64,000 bases of DNA from Verrucomicrobiia bacterium DG1235. GTDB taxonomy: Bacteria; Verrucomicrobiota; Verrucomicrobiia; Opitutales; Opitutaceae. This document shows positions 43,883-53,708 of the stretch, in pieces; within the stretch, counting starts at the first letter, position 1, and each line of letters opens with the position of its first letter. The notes below the pieces were generated by a model, which saw nothing but the letters and a program-made list of their open reading frames with translations, was not told the origin of the DNA and did not search any database. Location: the NCBI GenBank assembly GCA_000155695.1, contig DS990592.1:1512556-1576555 (forward strand), written 5' to 3'. The position numbers were made by a program, and so were the translations under genes.

Positions 43883-44707
43883 ATGGCATTGATCCAATTC
43901 GAGTTTAAGTCAGAAACCTTGGCCCTCGCCTGCCAGGTAAACATCGCATTCAGCCAACGCATAAAAGAACAGCTAGGGAAAACGCACCGCAGTCCTGTTC
44001 TCTACCTCCTTCATGGTCTTTCAGACGATCACTCCGGCTGGATGAGGAAATCCTCAATCGAACGCTACGTAGAGAACTACGACGTGGTAGTCGTTATGCC
44101 GGCGGTCCACCGCAGCTTTTATCGCAACACGTATTCAGGATATCGCTACTTTGACTACATCGCCGAAGAACTGCCTGAGCTCTGCAGCTCTTACTTTCCA
44201 ATTTCTGACTCGCCGGCCAATCGTTTCGTAGCAGGACTCTCCATGGGCGGCTACGGCGCCTTCAAGCTCGCCCTCGCGAAGCCAGAAAACTACGCCGCCG
44301 CCGCGAGCTTATCAGGAGCGCTCGATCTCGAAGCCCTTGGCGGTCATCGCGATGAACTTCTTCCCGAATGGCCGCACATATTTGGCCCCAGCCAGAAGCT
44401 ATCTTCAAACGACGATGACCTCCTGCGTCTCGCTTCGCAGAGAATCGCCGAAGGCGACACCCTTCCAAAGCTCTTTCAGTGTTGCGGGACCGAAGACTAT
44501 CTCTACCCCGCCAACAAAAGCTTCCTGAAACATGCGCGCGAAATCGGTCTGTCCGTTCATTACGAAGAAGGTCCTGGAGAGCACGAATGGGGCTATTGGG
44601 ATCGGCAAATCCAAAAAGTGCTCGAATGGCTGCCACTCAAGCAGCTTGAAAAACAAGAGAACAGTCCTTTCAAAAGCTCGCCTACCAAGACCACTGAAAT
44701 TTCCTAG
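43883..44707 (+). CDS. Alpha/beta-hydrolase esterase (esterase D/S-formylglutathione hydrolase-like)
   Basis: 274 residues of the putative-esterase family. VLYLLHGLSDDHSGWMRKSSIERY holds the oxyanion region. The nucleophile S120 is in GLSMGGYGAF. The acid is probably the Asp in CGTEDYLYPANKSF (about 203), and the His lies in EGPGEHEWGYWD (about 232). There is no signal peptide, so it is cytosolic. Substrates range in the family from S-formylglutathione to acetylated sugars; none can be assigned. It is 6 bases upstream of the DUF445 gene, so the two are probably co-transcribed. Confidence 0.85.
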   Translation: MALIQFEFKSETLALACQVNIAFSQRIKEQLGKTHRSPVLYLLHGLSDDHSGWMRKSSIERYVENYDVVVVMPAVHRSFYRNTYSGYRYFDYIAEELPELCSSYFPISDSPANRFVAGLSMGGYGAFKLALAKPENYAAAASLSGALDLEALGGHRDELLPEWPHIFGPSQKLSSNDDDLLRLASQRIAEGDTLPKLFQCCGTEDYLYPANKSFLKHAREIGLSVHYEEGPGEHEWGYWDRQIQKVLEWLPLKQLEKQENSPFKSSPTKTTEIS

Positions 44708-44713
44708 AATCGC

Positions 44714-45415
44714 ATGAACAAAAGTTTGGCCACCAACCTAGCTGCCCTGCTGCTTCTCGCCGCCGGCATTCTACTCCCCGAATCCGCCGCGAAACCCTAC
44801 GTACTCAACGCCGGAATCTTCGCTCTCGCCGGAGCCATTACAAACTGGATCGCGGTCCATATGCTATTCGAAAAGGTTCCCGGACTCTACGGCTCCGGTG
44901 TCATCGCCGCCCGCTTCGAAGAATTCAAGGCAGCAATCCACAAGCTCGTCATGGAAAGCTTCTTCACTGAGGAGAACTTCATGAAATTTGCCGATACCGC
45001 TCTGCATCAGGGTCTTAACGCGGAAACGATCGAAAAGAGCGTAGACATGGACGAGCTCTTCGATGGATTCCTCGGCGTCGTGGCCAAATCGAAATTTGGC
45101 GGCATGCTCTCCATGTTCGGTGGACTTAAGGTGCTGGAGCCGTTGCGAGATCCATTTAAGGATGAATTTCGAAAAAGACTTAGGCAAATCGTCGAAACGC
45201 TCGATATAAGCCACTCCCATAGTTCATTCGAAAAAATGCAGCCCATGATCGAAGGTCTCGTTCGCGGCAAGCTCGACGAGCTCACCGCTCCACAAGTTAA
45301 ACAAATCCTTTCCGACCTGATTCGCGAACACCTTGGATGGCTCGTCGTCTGGGGCGGCGTCTTCGGAGCTCTTATCGGACTGATCTCCACCGCCCTCCAG
45401 ACCGCCTTTCTCTAG
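44714..45415 (+). CDS. DUF445-family membrane protein
   Basis: 233 residues. Two N-terminal membrane helices include the family signature AGAITNWIAVHMLFEKVPGLYGSGVIAARFEEFKAAI (about 40-75). A helical cytosolic or periplasmic middle follows, and a C-terminal helix (WLVVWGGVFGALIGLISTALQ) completes the hairpin-like topology. DUF445 proteins (YheB/YjiN type) are poorly understood envelope proteins. It is likely an operon partner of the upstream esterase. Confidence 0.85.
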   Translation: MNKSLATNLAALLLLAAGILLPESAAKPYVLNAGIFALAGAITNWIAVHMLFEKVPGLYGSGVIAARFEEFKAAIHKLVMESFFTEENFMKFADTALHQGLNAETIEKSVDMDELFDGFLGVVAKSKFGGMLSMFGGLKVLEPLRDPFKDEFRKRLRQIVETLDISHSHSSFEKMQPMIEGLVRGKLDELTAPQVKQILSDLIREHLGWLVVWGGVFGALIGLISTALQTAFL

Positions 45416-45501
45416 AGCGATCCTCTCCAGACTAGAAACCCAAGCCCAAGCTTGAAATCCAACGCCTTGTAAGACATTCACTTGTAGCAACAATTCCCGA
45501 C

Positions 45502-46689
45502 ATGCGCCTCCCGAAACCGACTACCCTCGCCCTGCTATGCGGAGCCATACTCTCAACCCTCTCGCCGCTGTCTGCAGGACCCCGCTTCGCAAACGGAGAC
45601 GTCACTTTACAAGGCACCCTACAAGTAACCGAAAGTAGCCGAGTCAGCCCCCGCTCCGACAGCTCGTCCGACACCATTTACGCCTTCATTCCCACGCTTA
45701 GATACGTTAGGGAATCGAGCCGAATAAATCTGAACGCGGATCTGAGTCTCCCCATGCGTCGCTATGAATCAAATGATAGTCTCGATTCGAATTCCGTTAA
45801 TTTCAATCTCTCGGGCAACGTTCCATTCGGCACCGGGCCGCGTTTATCGGGAAGTTGGCAGCTCTCCTACCTCCAAGGCATACGGGCAAGCTATCTCACC
45901 AACAGAAACCTCGACTCAACCAACTTCAGGGCATCTCTCTCATCCAACTATAGGCTGCGAAATAAAATAAGCCTACGCTCCGGAGCGACGTTTAGCGATC
46001 GATCCAGCAACGGAGTTTCATCTACTTTCGTTAACGAAAACGAATCAACCACGTACTACATTGGGCTCCAAGCGAATCAGATTGTCGGAACGATCGGAGC
46101 ATATGTGGACTATAGGATCTATAACCGAAAAACGACCCTGGGGCAGATCAATCAGAACATAGATGACTCCGATGACGGCATAAACTTCGGAGTTACAGGA
46201 CAATTGCTCCCTGAAAGGTGGTTCCCTAAACTAGATGCAGACCTATCTTTCGGATTCGCTTCAACGGAGGGTCGTGGAAATAACAGCACAGGCGGCTCGT
46301 CCGGCAGAAACAATAGGCTCACCCTGGAAGGACACTTGAGATACCCCGCTACTCCTAAAAGCAACGTCGCGCTCACATTTAGAAGAAGTCTCGCCGTCAC
46401 CGACGACGACCGCACCGTCGAGCAAAGCCGGGTCAACCTATCGATTGACTACACCCCGCGACAAAAACTCTCCTTTGCCACTACCGTTGGCATTCAAAGC
46501 AACGACTTCATCTACGACTCCACCGCCCGCAACGACGACGTCCTCACAGCCTCTATCAGCGCTCGCTACTCGATCCGCTCCAACTGGTTTACCACCCTCT
46601 CCTACAACTTTCGCGACTCGGCCTCCAACGTAGTTCTCAGCGACTACAACTCCTCCCAGCTTAGTCTATCGACCACCCTTTCCTACTGA
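45502..46689 (+). CDS. Outer-membrane beta-barrel protein of unknown function
   Basis: 395 residues with a signal peptide (MRLPKPTTLALLCGAILSTLSPLSA). After it come regular alternating, Ser/Thr/Asn- and aromatic-rich strands (for example RLSGSWQLSYLQG, NVALTFRRSLAV and SIRSNWFTTLSYNFRDS), ending LSLSTTLSY with an aromatic terminal residue. This is the pattern of transmembrane beta-barrels recognised by the Bam machinery. I estimate 14-16 strands by eye. No partner transporter or TonB box is visible. It lies before the three response-regulator genes, with 161 bases to the first. Confidence 0.75.
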   Translation: MRLPKPTTLALLCGAILSTLSPLSAGPRFANGDVTLQGTLQVTESSRVSPRSDSSSDTIYAFIPTLRYVRESSRINLNADLSLPMRRYESNDSLDSNSVNFNLSGNVPFGTGPRLSGSWQLSYLQGIRASYLTNRNLDSTNFRASLSSNYRLRNKISLRSGATFSDRSSNGVSSTFVNENESTTYYIGLQANQIVGTIGAYVDYRIYNRKTTLGQINQNIDDSDDGINFGVTGQLLPERWFPKLDADLSFGFASTEGRGNNSTGGSSGRNNRLTLEGHLRYPATPKSNVALTFRRSLAVTDDDRTVEQSRVNLSIDYTPRQKLSFATTVGIQSNDFIYDSTARNDDVLTASISARYSIRSNWFTTLSYNFRDSASNVVLSDYNSSQLSLSTTLSY

Positions 46690-46850
46690 ATAGATGGCGC
46701 CGCTCCCTGCGAAAGCTAAAGAACGCTGGCGTAGAACCGATTTCTTAATAAAAACTTTACCCTTAGCTAAATGGCTTGCCAGCTCGCTCCACGCGGCAAG
46801 CCTAAGTTTCGAATCCAAATCAATCTGACTCAAAAGCGAGAATCCATATC

Positions 46851-47501
46851 ATGTCGATCAGAGTATTTATCGTAGACGATCATCCACTAGTGCGCCAAGG
46901 CCTGACCCAAATCATCGGCGGCCAAGAAGACCTCGAAGTCTGCGGTGAAGCGGAAGACTCGTCATCCGCGATGCGAGGCATCGACAACACCAAGCCGGAC
47001 GTGGTCATCGTTGACATCTCGCTTCAAGGCAACAACGGGCTCGAGCTCATCAAGAACTTGAAGGCCATCTACGAAAAGCTCCCCATTCTCGTATTCTCCA
47101 TGCATGACGAGTCCATCTACGCTCAACGCGCCCTGCGCGCCGGAGCCAAGGCCTACGTCATGAAAAAGGAGTCCTCCGAAAAAATCGTCGAGGCCATCCG
47201 GAAAATTCTCAAGGGCGAGATCTACGTCAGCCCGCGCGTGGCCGATCAAGTGCTGCACCAAATCGTCAGCGGACCCAGCAATGCGTCCGCATCCCCAGTC
47301 GATCGACTCACCGATCGCGAGCTCGAAGTCGTTCAGCTAATTGGCAGAGGCCTTTCCACCCGCGAAATCGCCGAAAGCCTCCATCTCTCCGTAAAAACGA
47401 TCGAATCGCACAGAGCTCATGTGAAGGAGAAGCTCAATCTCCGCAACGCCACCGAGCTCGTGCAGTTCTCGGTACAGTGGGTCGATCAACAGGATTCCTG
47501 A
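46851..47501 (+). CDS. NarL/LuxR-type response regulator
   Basis: 216 residues. The receiver domain (1-120) has acidic pocket D9/D10 in FIVDDHP, phosphoacceptor D55 in VVIVDISLQG, and the switch lysine in AYVMKKES. The C-terminal LuxR helix-turn-helix (about 150-205) is LTDRELEVVQLIGRGLSTREIAESLHLSVKTIESHR. It should bind DNA as a dimer when phosphorylated. No histidine kinase is adjacent; the following two genes are also regulators. The closest paralogue in the window is the next gene, which has an altered active site. Confidence 0.93.
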   Translation: MSIRVFIVDDHPLVRQGLTQIIGGQEDLEVCGEAEDSSSAMRGIDNTKPDVVIVDISLQGNNGLELIKNLKAIYEKLPILVFSMHDESIYAQRALRAGAKAYVMKKESSEKIVEAIRKILKGEIYVSPRVADQVLHQIVSGPSNASASPVDRLTDRELEVVQLIGRGLSTREIAESLHLSVKTIESHRAHVKEKLNLRNATELVQFSVQWVDQQDS

Positions 47502-47760
47502 GCCCTACGCTCGCCTGAGACAATTCAAGCCCCGAGAGTTCTCGGAAGAAGCGATGCGTCGTCTTCCTATTCCGTTTCCACTTTCGTAAAAGCAATCCCG
47601 TAGGCCTATTTCCTCAGGGGAAAGCTAAGGGCAACGATAAGTAGGGACCGGAAAACACTGCCACCCCCTCACTCTATTTCGCCAGCGACTGCCCAGAGCT
47701 GCCCCCGATTGTAAAATACCTGCCTAAAATGCTACTCTGTCGCGACTTACAAAAAGCGAC

Positions 47761-48408
47761 ATGATCTTAGCATCCCCTCCCAAACAAATCCTCTACATAG
47801 ACGAACACCCCGTCTGCCATGCCGGCCTAGATTGCCTTCTCGAGAACAATCCCAGTTTCTCCGTTTGCTACACCGCTCGAAACACAGATTCCGCTTCCCT
47901 GCCCAGCGACGCCGATCTCGTGATTCTCGAAATAACGTCAGCTCACCCAAGGGGCATTCCCGCCGTTCGGGATCTCAAGCAAATCTATCGAGACGTACCC
48001 GTTCTCGTTCTGAGCTGCCACCACGAGTCCATCTACGCTGATCGCTGCCTGAAAGCCGGAGCAAGCGGCTTCATCATGAAATCCGCGCCCCTTGAGGATC
48101 TCGTTCTAGCGATCGAAACGGTCACCGAGGGCGGCTTGTACGTTAGCGAAGATGTTAAGTCGCTAATGATTAATAGACTAGCCAATCCAAGCATGAACGA
48201 AGTCAGCGGAGGCTTCCATAATCTGTCCGATCGAGAGCTTCTGATCGTCGAACAAATTGGACTGTCAAAAAATAATAAAGAGATAGCTGATGCGCTGCAA
48301 ATTAGCGTAAAGACGATAGAGTCACATCGTTCCAGAATCAAAGCCAAGCTTCGCCTAGACAGTCCACAAGACCTCATGCGCTACGCGATGCGTATCCACT
48401 ACTTCTAA
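47761..48408 (+). CDS. NarL/LuxR-type regulator with Glu at the phosphoacceptor position
   Basis: 215 residues, paralogous to the preceding regulator. The receiver keeps an acidic pair (D14/E15 in LYIDEHPV) and the lysine (GFIMKSAP), but the phosphoacceptor Asp is replaced by E57 in ADLVILEITSAHP. The LuxR helix-turn-helix is intact (LSDRELLIVEQIGLSKNNKEIADALQISVKTIESHR). Asp-to-Glu changes at this site often mimic the phosphorylated state, so this protein may be constitutively active or controlled another way. It lies 259 bases after the first regulator and 20 before the third. Confidence 0.9.
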   Translation: MILASPPKQILYIDEHPVCHAGLDCLLENNPSFSVCYTARNTDSASLPSDADLVILEITSAHPRGIPAVRDLKQIYRDVPVLVLSCHHESIYADRCLKAGASGFIMKSAPLEDLVLAIETVTEGGLYVSEDVKSLMINRLANPSMNEVSGGFHNLSDRELLIVEQIGLSKNNKEIADALQISVKTIESHRSRIKAKLRLDSPQDLMRYAMRIHYF

Positions 48409-48428
48409 ACCCCAAAACCACTAGAACG

Positions 48429-48851
48429 ATGCCAGCGATAGAGCAAAGCCCGCAACAACCCCACAACCAGAAAGCTCTACTCGCAGAGGATGACTCCCTT
48501 ATCCGGGAACTCGTCTCCACATATTTGAGGACCCTCGGGTACGACGTGCTGGAGGCTAGCAACGGGCGAGACGCCATCGAATTGCTCAACGACGGACACA
48601 CCGGAAGACTCGACCTCATCGTTACAGACCTCGTCATGCCTAAAGCCAGCGGCGAGACGATAATCAAGCAGGCTAGAGAGCGCGGCGTATGCAATCGTTT
48701 CCTAGTCATGTCAGGCAACCCAATCGACCCGATGTCCCATGCCACCGCGCCTAGCAAAGGCTCTGAATACATCGAAAAACCATTCTCATTCGGAGACTTC
48801 GAAGCCAAACTTCACTCCCTCGAGACACGCCCCATAGCCCAGGAAGCCTAA
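48429..48851 (+). CDS. Single-domain response regulator (CheY-like receiver)
   Basis: 140 residues, almost only a receiver domain: ALLAEDDSLIREL with D21/D22, phosphoacceptor D67 in LIVTDLVMPKASG, LVMSGNP and the conserved lysine in YIEKPFSF. There is no output domain, so it acts by protein-protein contact or as a phosphate shuttle. The first ~14 residues are polar and possibly disordered. It starts 20 bases after the Glu-type regulator and is probably co-transcribed with it. Confidence 0.9.
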   Translation: MPAIEQSPQQPHNQKALLAEDDSLIRELVSTYLRTLGYDVLEASNGRDAIELLNDGHTGRLDLIVTDLVMPKASGETIIKQARERGVCNRFLVMSGNPIDPMSHATAPSKGSEYIEKPFSFGDFEAKLHSLETRPIAQEA

Positions 48852-49075
48852 GCTCCCTGCATACGAGTCAGTCATCGATCGTATTTTGTTATTGCGCCAA
48901 CCGAGATTTCCTCTCTTTTAGACCGCTTTCACGCTAGAGACCAGCGGCAACACCGTTCGCCTCCACGGAAGCGCCTCAATCGAGACGCCAGCGTCAAGCC
49001 CAGCGAAACCTAGGCTTGGGACCAGCCAAACTGCTTGTCCGATCTTCCGTGCTAATTCGAAAAACGAACACACAA

Positions 49076-49348
49076 ATGGCTAACAGCAAATCAATCGACA
49101 AGGCCCAAGTAATTGGCGACTTCAAGACTCACGATACGGACACCGGCTCCGCAGACGTGCAAATCGCCCTACTCTCGGCCCGCATCAACCACCTCACCGA
49201 GCACCTCCGCTCGAATCGCAAGGACTTCCACACACGCCGTGGCCTCCTCGCTATGGCAGCACGCCGTCGTAAGCTTCTCAACTACCTGAAGAAAAACGAC
49301 CTCGAGAAGTACAACGAACTTCTCCAGCGCCTCAACCTCCGCAAATAG
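49076..49348 (+). CDS. rpsO: 30S ribosomal protein S15
   Basis: 90-residue S15, which binds the central domain of 16S rRNA. The sequence is canonical: VIGDFKTHDTDTGSADVQIALLSARI, LTEHLRSNRKDFHTRRGLLAMAARRRKLLNYLKK and YNELLQRLNLRK. The ATG at 49076 is used; the in-frame ATG at 49016 would add 20 residues not found in S15. A terminator follows, then pnp, the classic gene order. Codon use is biased as expected for a ribosomal gene. The leader shows no Shine-Dalgarno sequence. Confidence 0.97.
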   Translation: MANSKSIDKAQVIGDFKTHDTDTGSADVQIALLSARINHLTEHLRSNRKDFHTRRGLLAMAARRRKLLNYLKKNDLEKYNELLQRLNLRK

Positions 49349-49419
49349 TTGCGGATCCCTCCGAGGACTCAAACGACCGGTCAGACATTGCAAACCTCGC
49401 GATGATGATCCCCTTTCAA

Positions 49420-49448
49420 GCCTGCGAATTCACATTCGCGGGCTTTTT
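49420..49448 (+). terminator. Terminator between rpsO and pnp
   Basis: Stem GCCTGCGAA (49420-49428) pairs with TTCGCGGGC (49435-49443) around a 6-base loop, with one G-U pair, followed by TTTTT. It lies about 70 bases after rpsO in the 312-base gap 49349-49660. The remainder of that gap, the probable pnp leader, shows no other clear structure. Confidence 0.8.
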
Positions 49449-49660
49449 CGCTTCTTGATTTTTCCAACCAGAGAGCGCCCAGGCGTTCTCGATAACTAAA
49501 CAAAACACCCGAGACAACCCGGCAGAACCCGATCCGTTTGAGGAAATTTCCGCATGTTGCCCAGCCTTCGAAAGCCAAAGCGACAACATCCGGAAATCTC
49601 TTCAGAAAATAGACTGATCCCGTTCGCCGAGTTGTCACAAACAAAGACGTAACGAAAAAA

Positions 49661-51898
49661 ATGATACAGAAACACAGCATCACTGTAGACGATCTCGACA
49701 TCACATTCTCCACTGGCGACGTGGCAAACCTCGCCTCCGGAGCCGTGACTGTCTCCACTGGCGAAACAAGCCTCTTCGTATCCGCCACCGTGGCCAAGAC
49801 TGTCCGCGAAGGCCAGGACTGGTTCCCGCTCACCGTCGACTACCGCGAAAAGTACACCGCAGCCGGTCGCATCCCAGGTGGCTACTTCAAGCGCGAAGGT
49901 CGCCCCTCCGAAAAGGAAATCCTCACCTCTCGCCTCTGCGATCGCCCTTGCCGCCCGCTCTTTCCGAAAGGTTTCCTCAACGAAGTTCAAATCATCGGCT
50001 TCGTCCTCTCCGCTGACCAAGTAAACGACGCGGATATTCTCATGGTCAACGGCGCCTCCGCCGCCCTCGCCATCTCCGACATCCCATGGAACGGCCCGAT
50101 CGGCGCCGTTCGCGTCGGCCAGATCGACGGACACTTCGTCGCCAACCCAACCATCGAAGAGCAATACGCTTCCGACCTCGACCTCATCTACGTCGGCACC
50201 GAAGACGAAATGCTCATGATCGAAGGTTCCGCGGATCAGATCTCGGAAGAGCGCTTCCTCGAAGCCCTCGAGTACGCTCACAAGGCCATCCAGCCAATCA
50301 TCGCCGGCATCAAGCAGCTCCGCGAAGAAGCAGGTAAGGAAAAGAAGACCTTCCCACTTTGCGTCCTCGAAGACGACGTTCGCCAGATCGTCAACTCTCT
50401 CGTTGGCGACCGCATCGGCGAAGCATGCGCCGCAGGCGACAAGCAAGAACGCAACGCCAAGATCGACGAACTCAAGGTTCTCGCAGAAGGCGCCCTTCAG
50501 GAAAAGTACGGCGACGACTACAATCCCGCCCAGCTCAACATGGCAATGGAGGAGCTCCTCGAGCACACCTACCGCAAGTCCATTCTCGACAACGGCGTAC
50601 GCTCCGGCGGCCGCAAGCCAAACGAACTCCGCGAGCTCAAGTCACAAGTCGGCGTAGTACCTCGCGTACACGGTTCCGCACTCTTCTCTCGCGGCGAAAC
50701 TCAAGGCCTCGTACTCACCACTCTCGGCCCAGCAAACCAGGCTCAAAGTCTCGACGCCATCACCGGCGGCCCGACCACCAAGTCCTTCATGCTGCACTAC
50801 AACTTCCCTCCTTTCTCCGTCGGCGAAACCGGCCGCTTCGGTACTCCTGGTCGACGCGAGATTGGACACGGCGCCCTCGCGGAGCGTTCCCTTCTCCCAG
50901 TTGTACCATCCGAAGATGTATTCCCATACTCGATACGCATCAGCTCCGAGATCATGGCTTCCAACGGGTCCACTTCCATGGCCTCCATCTGTGGCGGCTG
51001 CCTCTCTCTTATGGATGCCGGCGTGCCCATCACCGACCCAGTGGCAGGTATCTCCGTGGGACTTGTTTCCGAGTTCGACGAAAACGGCAAGCCCGCCAAA
51101 CACCACATCCTCACCGATATCCTCGGTGAAGAAGATCACTTCGGCGACATGGACTTCAAGATCGCCGGCACCAAGAACGGTATCACCGGCTTCCAGCTGG
51201 ACCTTAAGATCAACGGCCTCCCCTTCGACATCGTCAAGGCGTCCGTCGCTCAATCTCGCGAAGCCCGCCTCGAGATCCTCGCCAACATGGCAACCGCTCT
51301 CGAAGCGCCACGTGAAGAGGTCGCAGCCACCGCGCCTCGCATCACAACCGTTCAGATCAACCCAGAAAAGATCGGCGCCCTTATCGGTCCAGGCGGCAAG
51401 AACATCCGCCGCATCGTTGAAATCACCGGAGCCCAGGTTGACATCAACGACGACAACTCCGGACGCGTAAACGTCTACGCCACAAGCGAGGAAGCCATGA
51501 AGCGCGCCCTCCACGAAATCGATCTCGTCTGCGGCGAAATCGAAGAAGGAAAGATCTACCGCGGCATCGTCAAGGCCACCAAGGAATTCGGTTGCTTCGT
51601 CGAAGTACTCCCCGGCCAAGAAGGTCTCGTCCACATCTCCGAACTCGCCGACTTCCGCGTCCGCAATACGGAAGACGTCTGCAAGGCTGGAGACGAAATG
51701 GTCGTCAAGTGCCTCGGAGTCGACGAACGCGGACGCGTTCGCCTCTCCCGCAAGGCCGCCCTCGAAGAGCTCGAAGCTCGCAAGGCAGCCAAGGAAGAAG
51801 CCGCAAAGTCAGCCGACGGCGAAGAAGAACCAGCCGCCGAAGAGCCAGAAGCTCCTGAAGCCGCTGAGGAATCTTCCGAAGAGAAGACTGAAGCGTAG
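49661..51898 (+). CDS. pnp: Polyribonucleotide nucleotidyltransferase (PNPase)
   Basis: 3'-5' phosphorolytic exoribonuclease central to mRNA turnover. The 745 residues contain the first RNase PH-like domain ([35 protein letters not shown]), a helical linker, and the second RNase PH domain ([64 protein letters not shown] with catalytic acids). A KH domain ([15 protein letters not shown]) and an S1 domain ([28 protein letters not shown]) follow. The tail is a low-complexity Glu/Ala segment of about 35 residues. It follows rpsO, as in many bacteria, and ends at a strong terminator. Confidence 0.97.
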   Translation: MIQKHSITVDDLDITFSTGDVANLASGAVTVSTGETSLFVSATVAKTVREGQDWFPLTVDYREKYTAAGRIPGGYFKREGRPSEKEILTSRLCDRPCRPLFPKGFLNEVQIIGFVLSADQVNDADILMVNGASAALAISDIPWNGPIGAVRVGQIDGHFVANPTIEEQYASDLDLIYVGTEDEMLMIEGSADQISEERFLEALEYAHKAIQPIIAGIKQLREEAGKEKKTFPLCVLEDDVRQIVNSLVGDRIGEACAAGDKQERNAKIDELKVLAEGALQEKYGDDYNPAQLNMAMEELLEHTYRKSILDNGVRSGGRKPNELRELKSQVGVVPRVHGSALFSRGETQGLVLTTLGPANQAQSLDAITGGPTTKSFMLHYNFPPFSVGETGRFGTPGRREIGHGALAERSLLPVVPSEDVFPYSIRISSEIMASNGSTSMASICGGCLSLMDAGVPITDPVAGISVGLVSEFDENGKPAKHHILTDILGEEDHFGDMDFKIAGTKNGITGFQLDLKINGLPFDIVKASVAQSREARLEILANMATALEAPREEVAATAPRITTVQINPEKIGALIGPGGKNIRRIVEITGAQVDINDDNSGRVNVYATSEEAMKRALHEIDLVCGEIEEGKIYRGIVKATKEFGCFVEVLPGQEGLVHISELADFRVRNTEDVCKAGDEMVVKCLGVDERGRVRLSRKAALEELEARKAAKEEAAKSADGEEEPAAEEPEAPEAAEESSEEKTEA

Positions 51899-51913
51899 TC
51901 GCCCAACAATTAC

Positions 51914-51949
51914 AGCGTCCAAGGCCTCAAAGCCTTGGACGCTTTTTTT
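51914..51949 (+). terminator. Strong terminator of pnp
   Basis: A perfect 12-base stem (51914-51925 with 51932-51943, AGCGTCCAAGGC arm) with a 6-base loop is followed by seven T. It lies 16 bases after the pnp stop. Confidence 0.95.
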
Positions 51950-52004
51950 GTGCCTAGCACATTCCAATTCACTTTTCGCTCTTCACCATTCACTCTTCCC
52001 CCAC

Positions 52005-52775
52005 ATGTCTAAAATACTCATCGTAAACGACGACGGAATCGACTCCCCCCTCCTCCTCGCGCTCGTATCCAGTTTCCAGCGACTCGGAGAAGTCGTCGTC
52101 GCAGCTCCTCGCTACGAGCAAAGCTGGGTGGGCAAATGCATGAGCCGTTTCAAGGACGTCGACGTCATCGAGCGCAAAGACCTCCCTTGCGAAGCCTACT
52201 CCATCTCAGGCTCCCCCGCCGACTGCGTCAATCTCGCCCTCGGACACCTCCTACACGAGAAGCCGCTCTGCGTCGTCTCAGGCATCAACGTCGGCCACAA
52301 CGCCGGCCTCGCCTACATCCTCTCCTCCGGCACCGTCGGCGCCGCCCTCGAAGGAGCCCTGCACGACATTCCCTCCTTCGCCGCCTCCCTCGGCCTCGAC
52401 CGCGGCGACTACGATCGCCTCAAAGACAACCCCCAGGCCCTCGGAAAAGCCCTCGGAGCCAAAGCCGCCCTCGCCGCCACCCTCCTCACCGATTTCGCCG
52501 AAAAAACCATGGTCTCAGGCGAACCGAGCTACGGCGTCGTACATAAGCTCAACTTCCCTTTCGCCCCCATCGACAAGGACACCCCCATCGTCCGCTCGAA
52601 CCCAGCCCGCACCGAAGCCGGCAGCTTCTTCACCCAAACTGGCAACGCCTACAGCTTCACATACCGCGAACTCGCCGAAAACGCCCCCGCCGTCCCCACC
52701 GACCGCGACACCCTCAAAGCCGGCCACATCTCCTACTCGCGCCTCGACTTCTCCCAGCTCGGCCGCATCGTCTAG
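52005..52775 (+). CDS. surE: 5'/3'-nucleotidase SurE
   Basis: Metal-dependent phosphatase for nucleoside monophosphates, 256 residues. The family start MSKILIVNDDGIDSP holds metal ligands D9/D10. VAAPRYEQSWVGKCMS, ISGSPADCVNLAL and SGINVGHNAG complete the active site. The ATG at 52005 is chosen; an in-frame ATG at 51948 would add 19 residues and overlap the pnp terminator. The pyrimidine-rich leader lacks a Shine-Dalgarno sequence. It is 27 bases upstream of the FkbM-type methyltransferase gene. Confidence 0.93.
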   Translation: MSKILIVNDDGIDSPLLLALVSSFQRLGEVVVAAPRYEQSWVGKCMSRFKDVDVIERKDLPCEAYSISGSPADCVNLALGHLLHEKPLCVVSGINVGHNAGLAYILSSGTVGAALEGALHDIPSFAASLGLDRGDYDRLKDNPQALGKALGAKAALAATLLTDFAEKTMVSGEPSYGVVHKLNFPFAPIDKDTPIVRSNPARTEAGSFFTQTGNAYSFTYRELAENAPAVPTDRDTLKAGHISYSRLDFSQLGRIV

Positions 52776-52802
52776 CCGCAAAATTCATCCAACAGAACGA
52801 CC

Positions 52803-53636
52803 ATGCCGCAAGTCACCCGCGCCCTCAAACGAGCCTTCCTCAACCTCCTCCCCGAAGCCAAACGCGTCGCCTACCTCGAGAGCCATCCCAACTTCCGCAA
52901 AGCAGCCCCCGAAGGCATGCAATTCGTATTCGACGGCTACCTCGGCAAATTCTACGTCAACATCGACACCCGCTACAAAGTCGAGCGCATCATGTGGACC
53001 GGCAAATTCGAGGAAAAGCTCGTCGCCCTCGCCGACCAACGCGTCACCGAAGGTTCCGTCTGCTTCGACGTCGGAGGAAACGTCGGAGCCATCTCCATCC
53101 CGCTCGCCGACCGCGTCGGCGACACCGGCCGCGTCCACACCTTCGAGCCAAACCCCACCAACTTCGGCCGCCTCTCCGCCAACCTCGCCCTCAACCCCCA
53201 ACTCCAAGCCCGCGTCACCCTCAACAACGTCGGCATTTCCGACGCCCCGGGCACCCTCTACTGGAGCGAAGACCCCGGCAACCCCGGCAACGGCATGCTC
53301 GGCGAATCCGGCGACATCGAATCCCAAGTCATCACCCTCGACTCCTACTGCGAAACCAACGCCATCGAAAAAATCGACTTCATGAAAGTCGACGTCGAAG
53401 GCATGGAACTCCAAGTCTTCCAAGGCGCAGAAAATGCCCTCAGAAAATTCAAGCCCACCATCTATTTCGAAACCCTCAGCCGCTTCTCCTCTGGGCCAGA
53501 GGCGGACAACTTCGATCGCATCGAGGCCTACCTCGTCTCGCTCGGCTACCAGATGAACAAACTCCACGCCGACGGCACCGTCTCCCCCGCCAGCATCCGC
53601 CAAGCCGGATCCTACACCGTAGCAACCGCCAAGTAA
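52803..53636 (+). CDS. FkbM-family SAM-dependent methyltransferase
   Basis: 277 residues. The SAM-binding motif I is CFDVGGNVGAISIPLAD (about 81-97), and VHTFEPNPTNFGRLSANL holds the acidic ribose ligand. The FkbM hallmark IDFMKVDVEGMELQVFQGAE is at about 195-214. Such enzymes O-methylate sugars, lipids or polyketides; the acceptor cannot be predicted. There is no signal peptide, so it is cytosolic. It is possibly co-transcribed with surE, 27 bases upstream. Third-position C use is extreme, giving long spurious frames on the other strand. Confidence 0.88.
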   Translation: MPQVTRALKRAFLNLLPEAKRVAYLESHPNFRKAAPEGMQFVFDGYLGKFYVNIDTRYKVERIMWTGKFEEKLVALADQRVTEGSVCFDVGGNVGAISIPLADRVGDTGRVHTFEPNPTNFGRLSANLALNPQLQARVTLNNVGISDAPGTLYWSEDPGNPGNGMLGESGDIESQVITLDSYCETNAIEKIDFMKVDVEGMELQVFQGAENALRKFKPTIYFETLSRFSSGPEADNFDRIEAYLVSLGYQMNKLHADGTVSPASIRQAGSYTVATAK

Positions 53637-53708
53637 GTTCGCGCAGCCGCGTCATTGACAGCCTGCAAGCGCCTACATACACAAGCCGCTCCTTTAACTA
53701 ACACGCGA

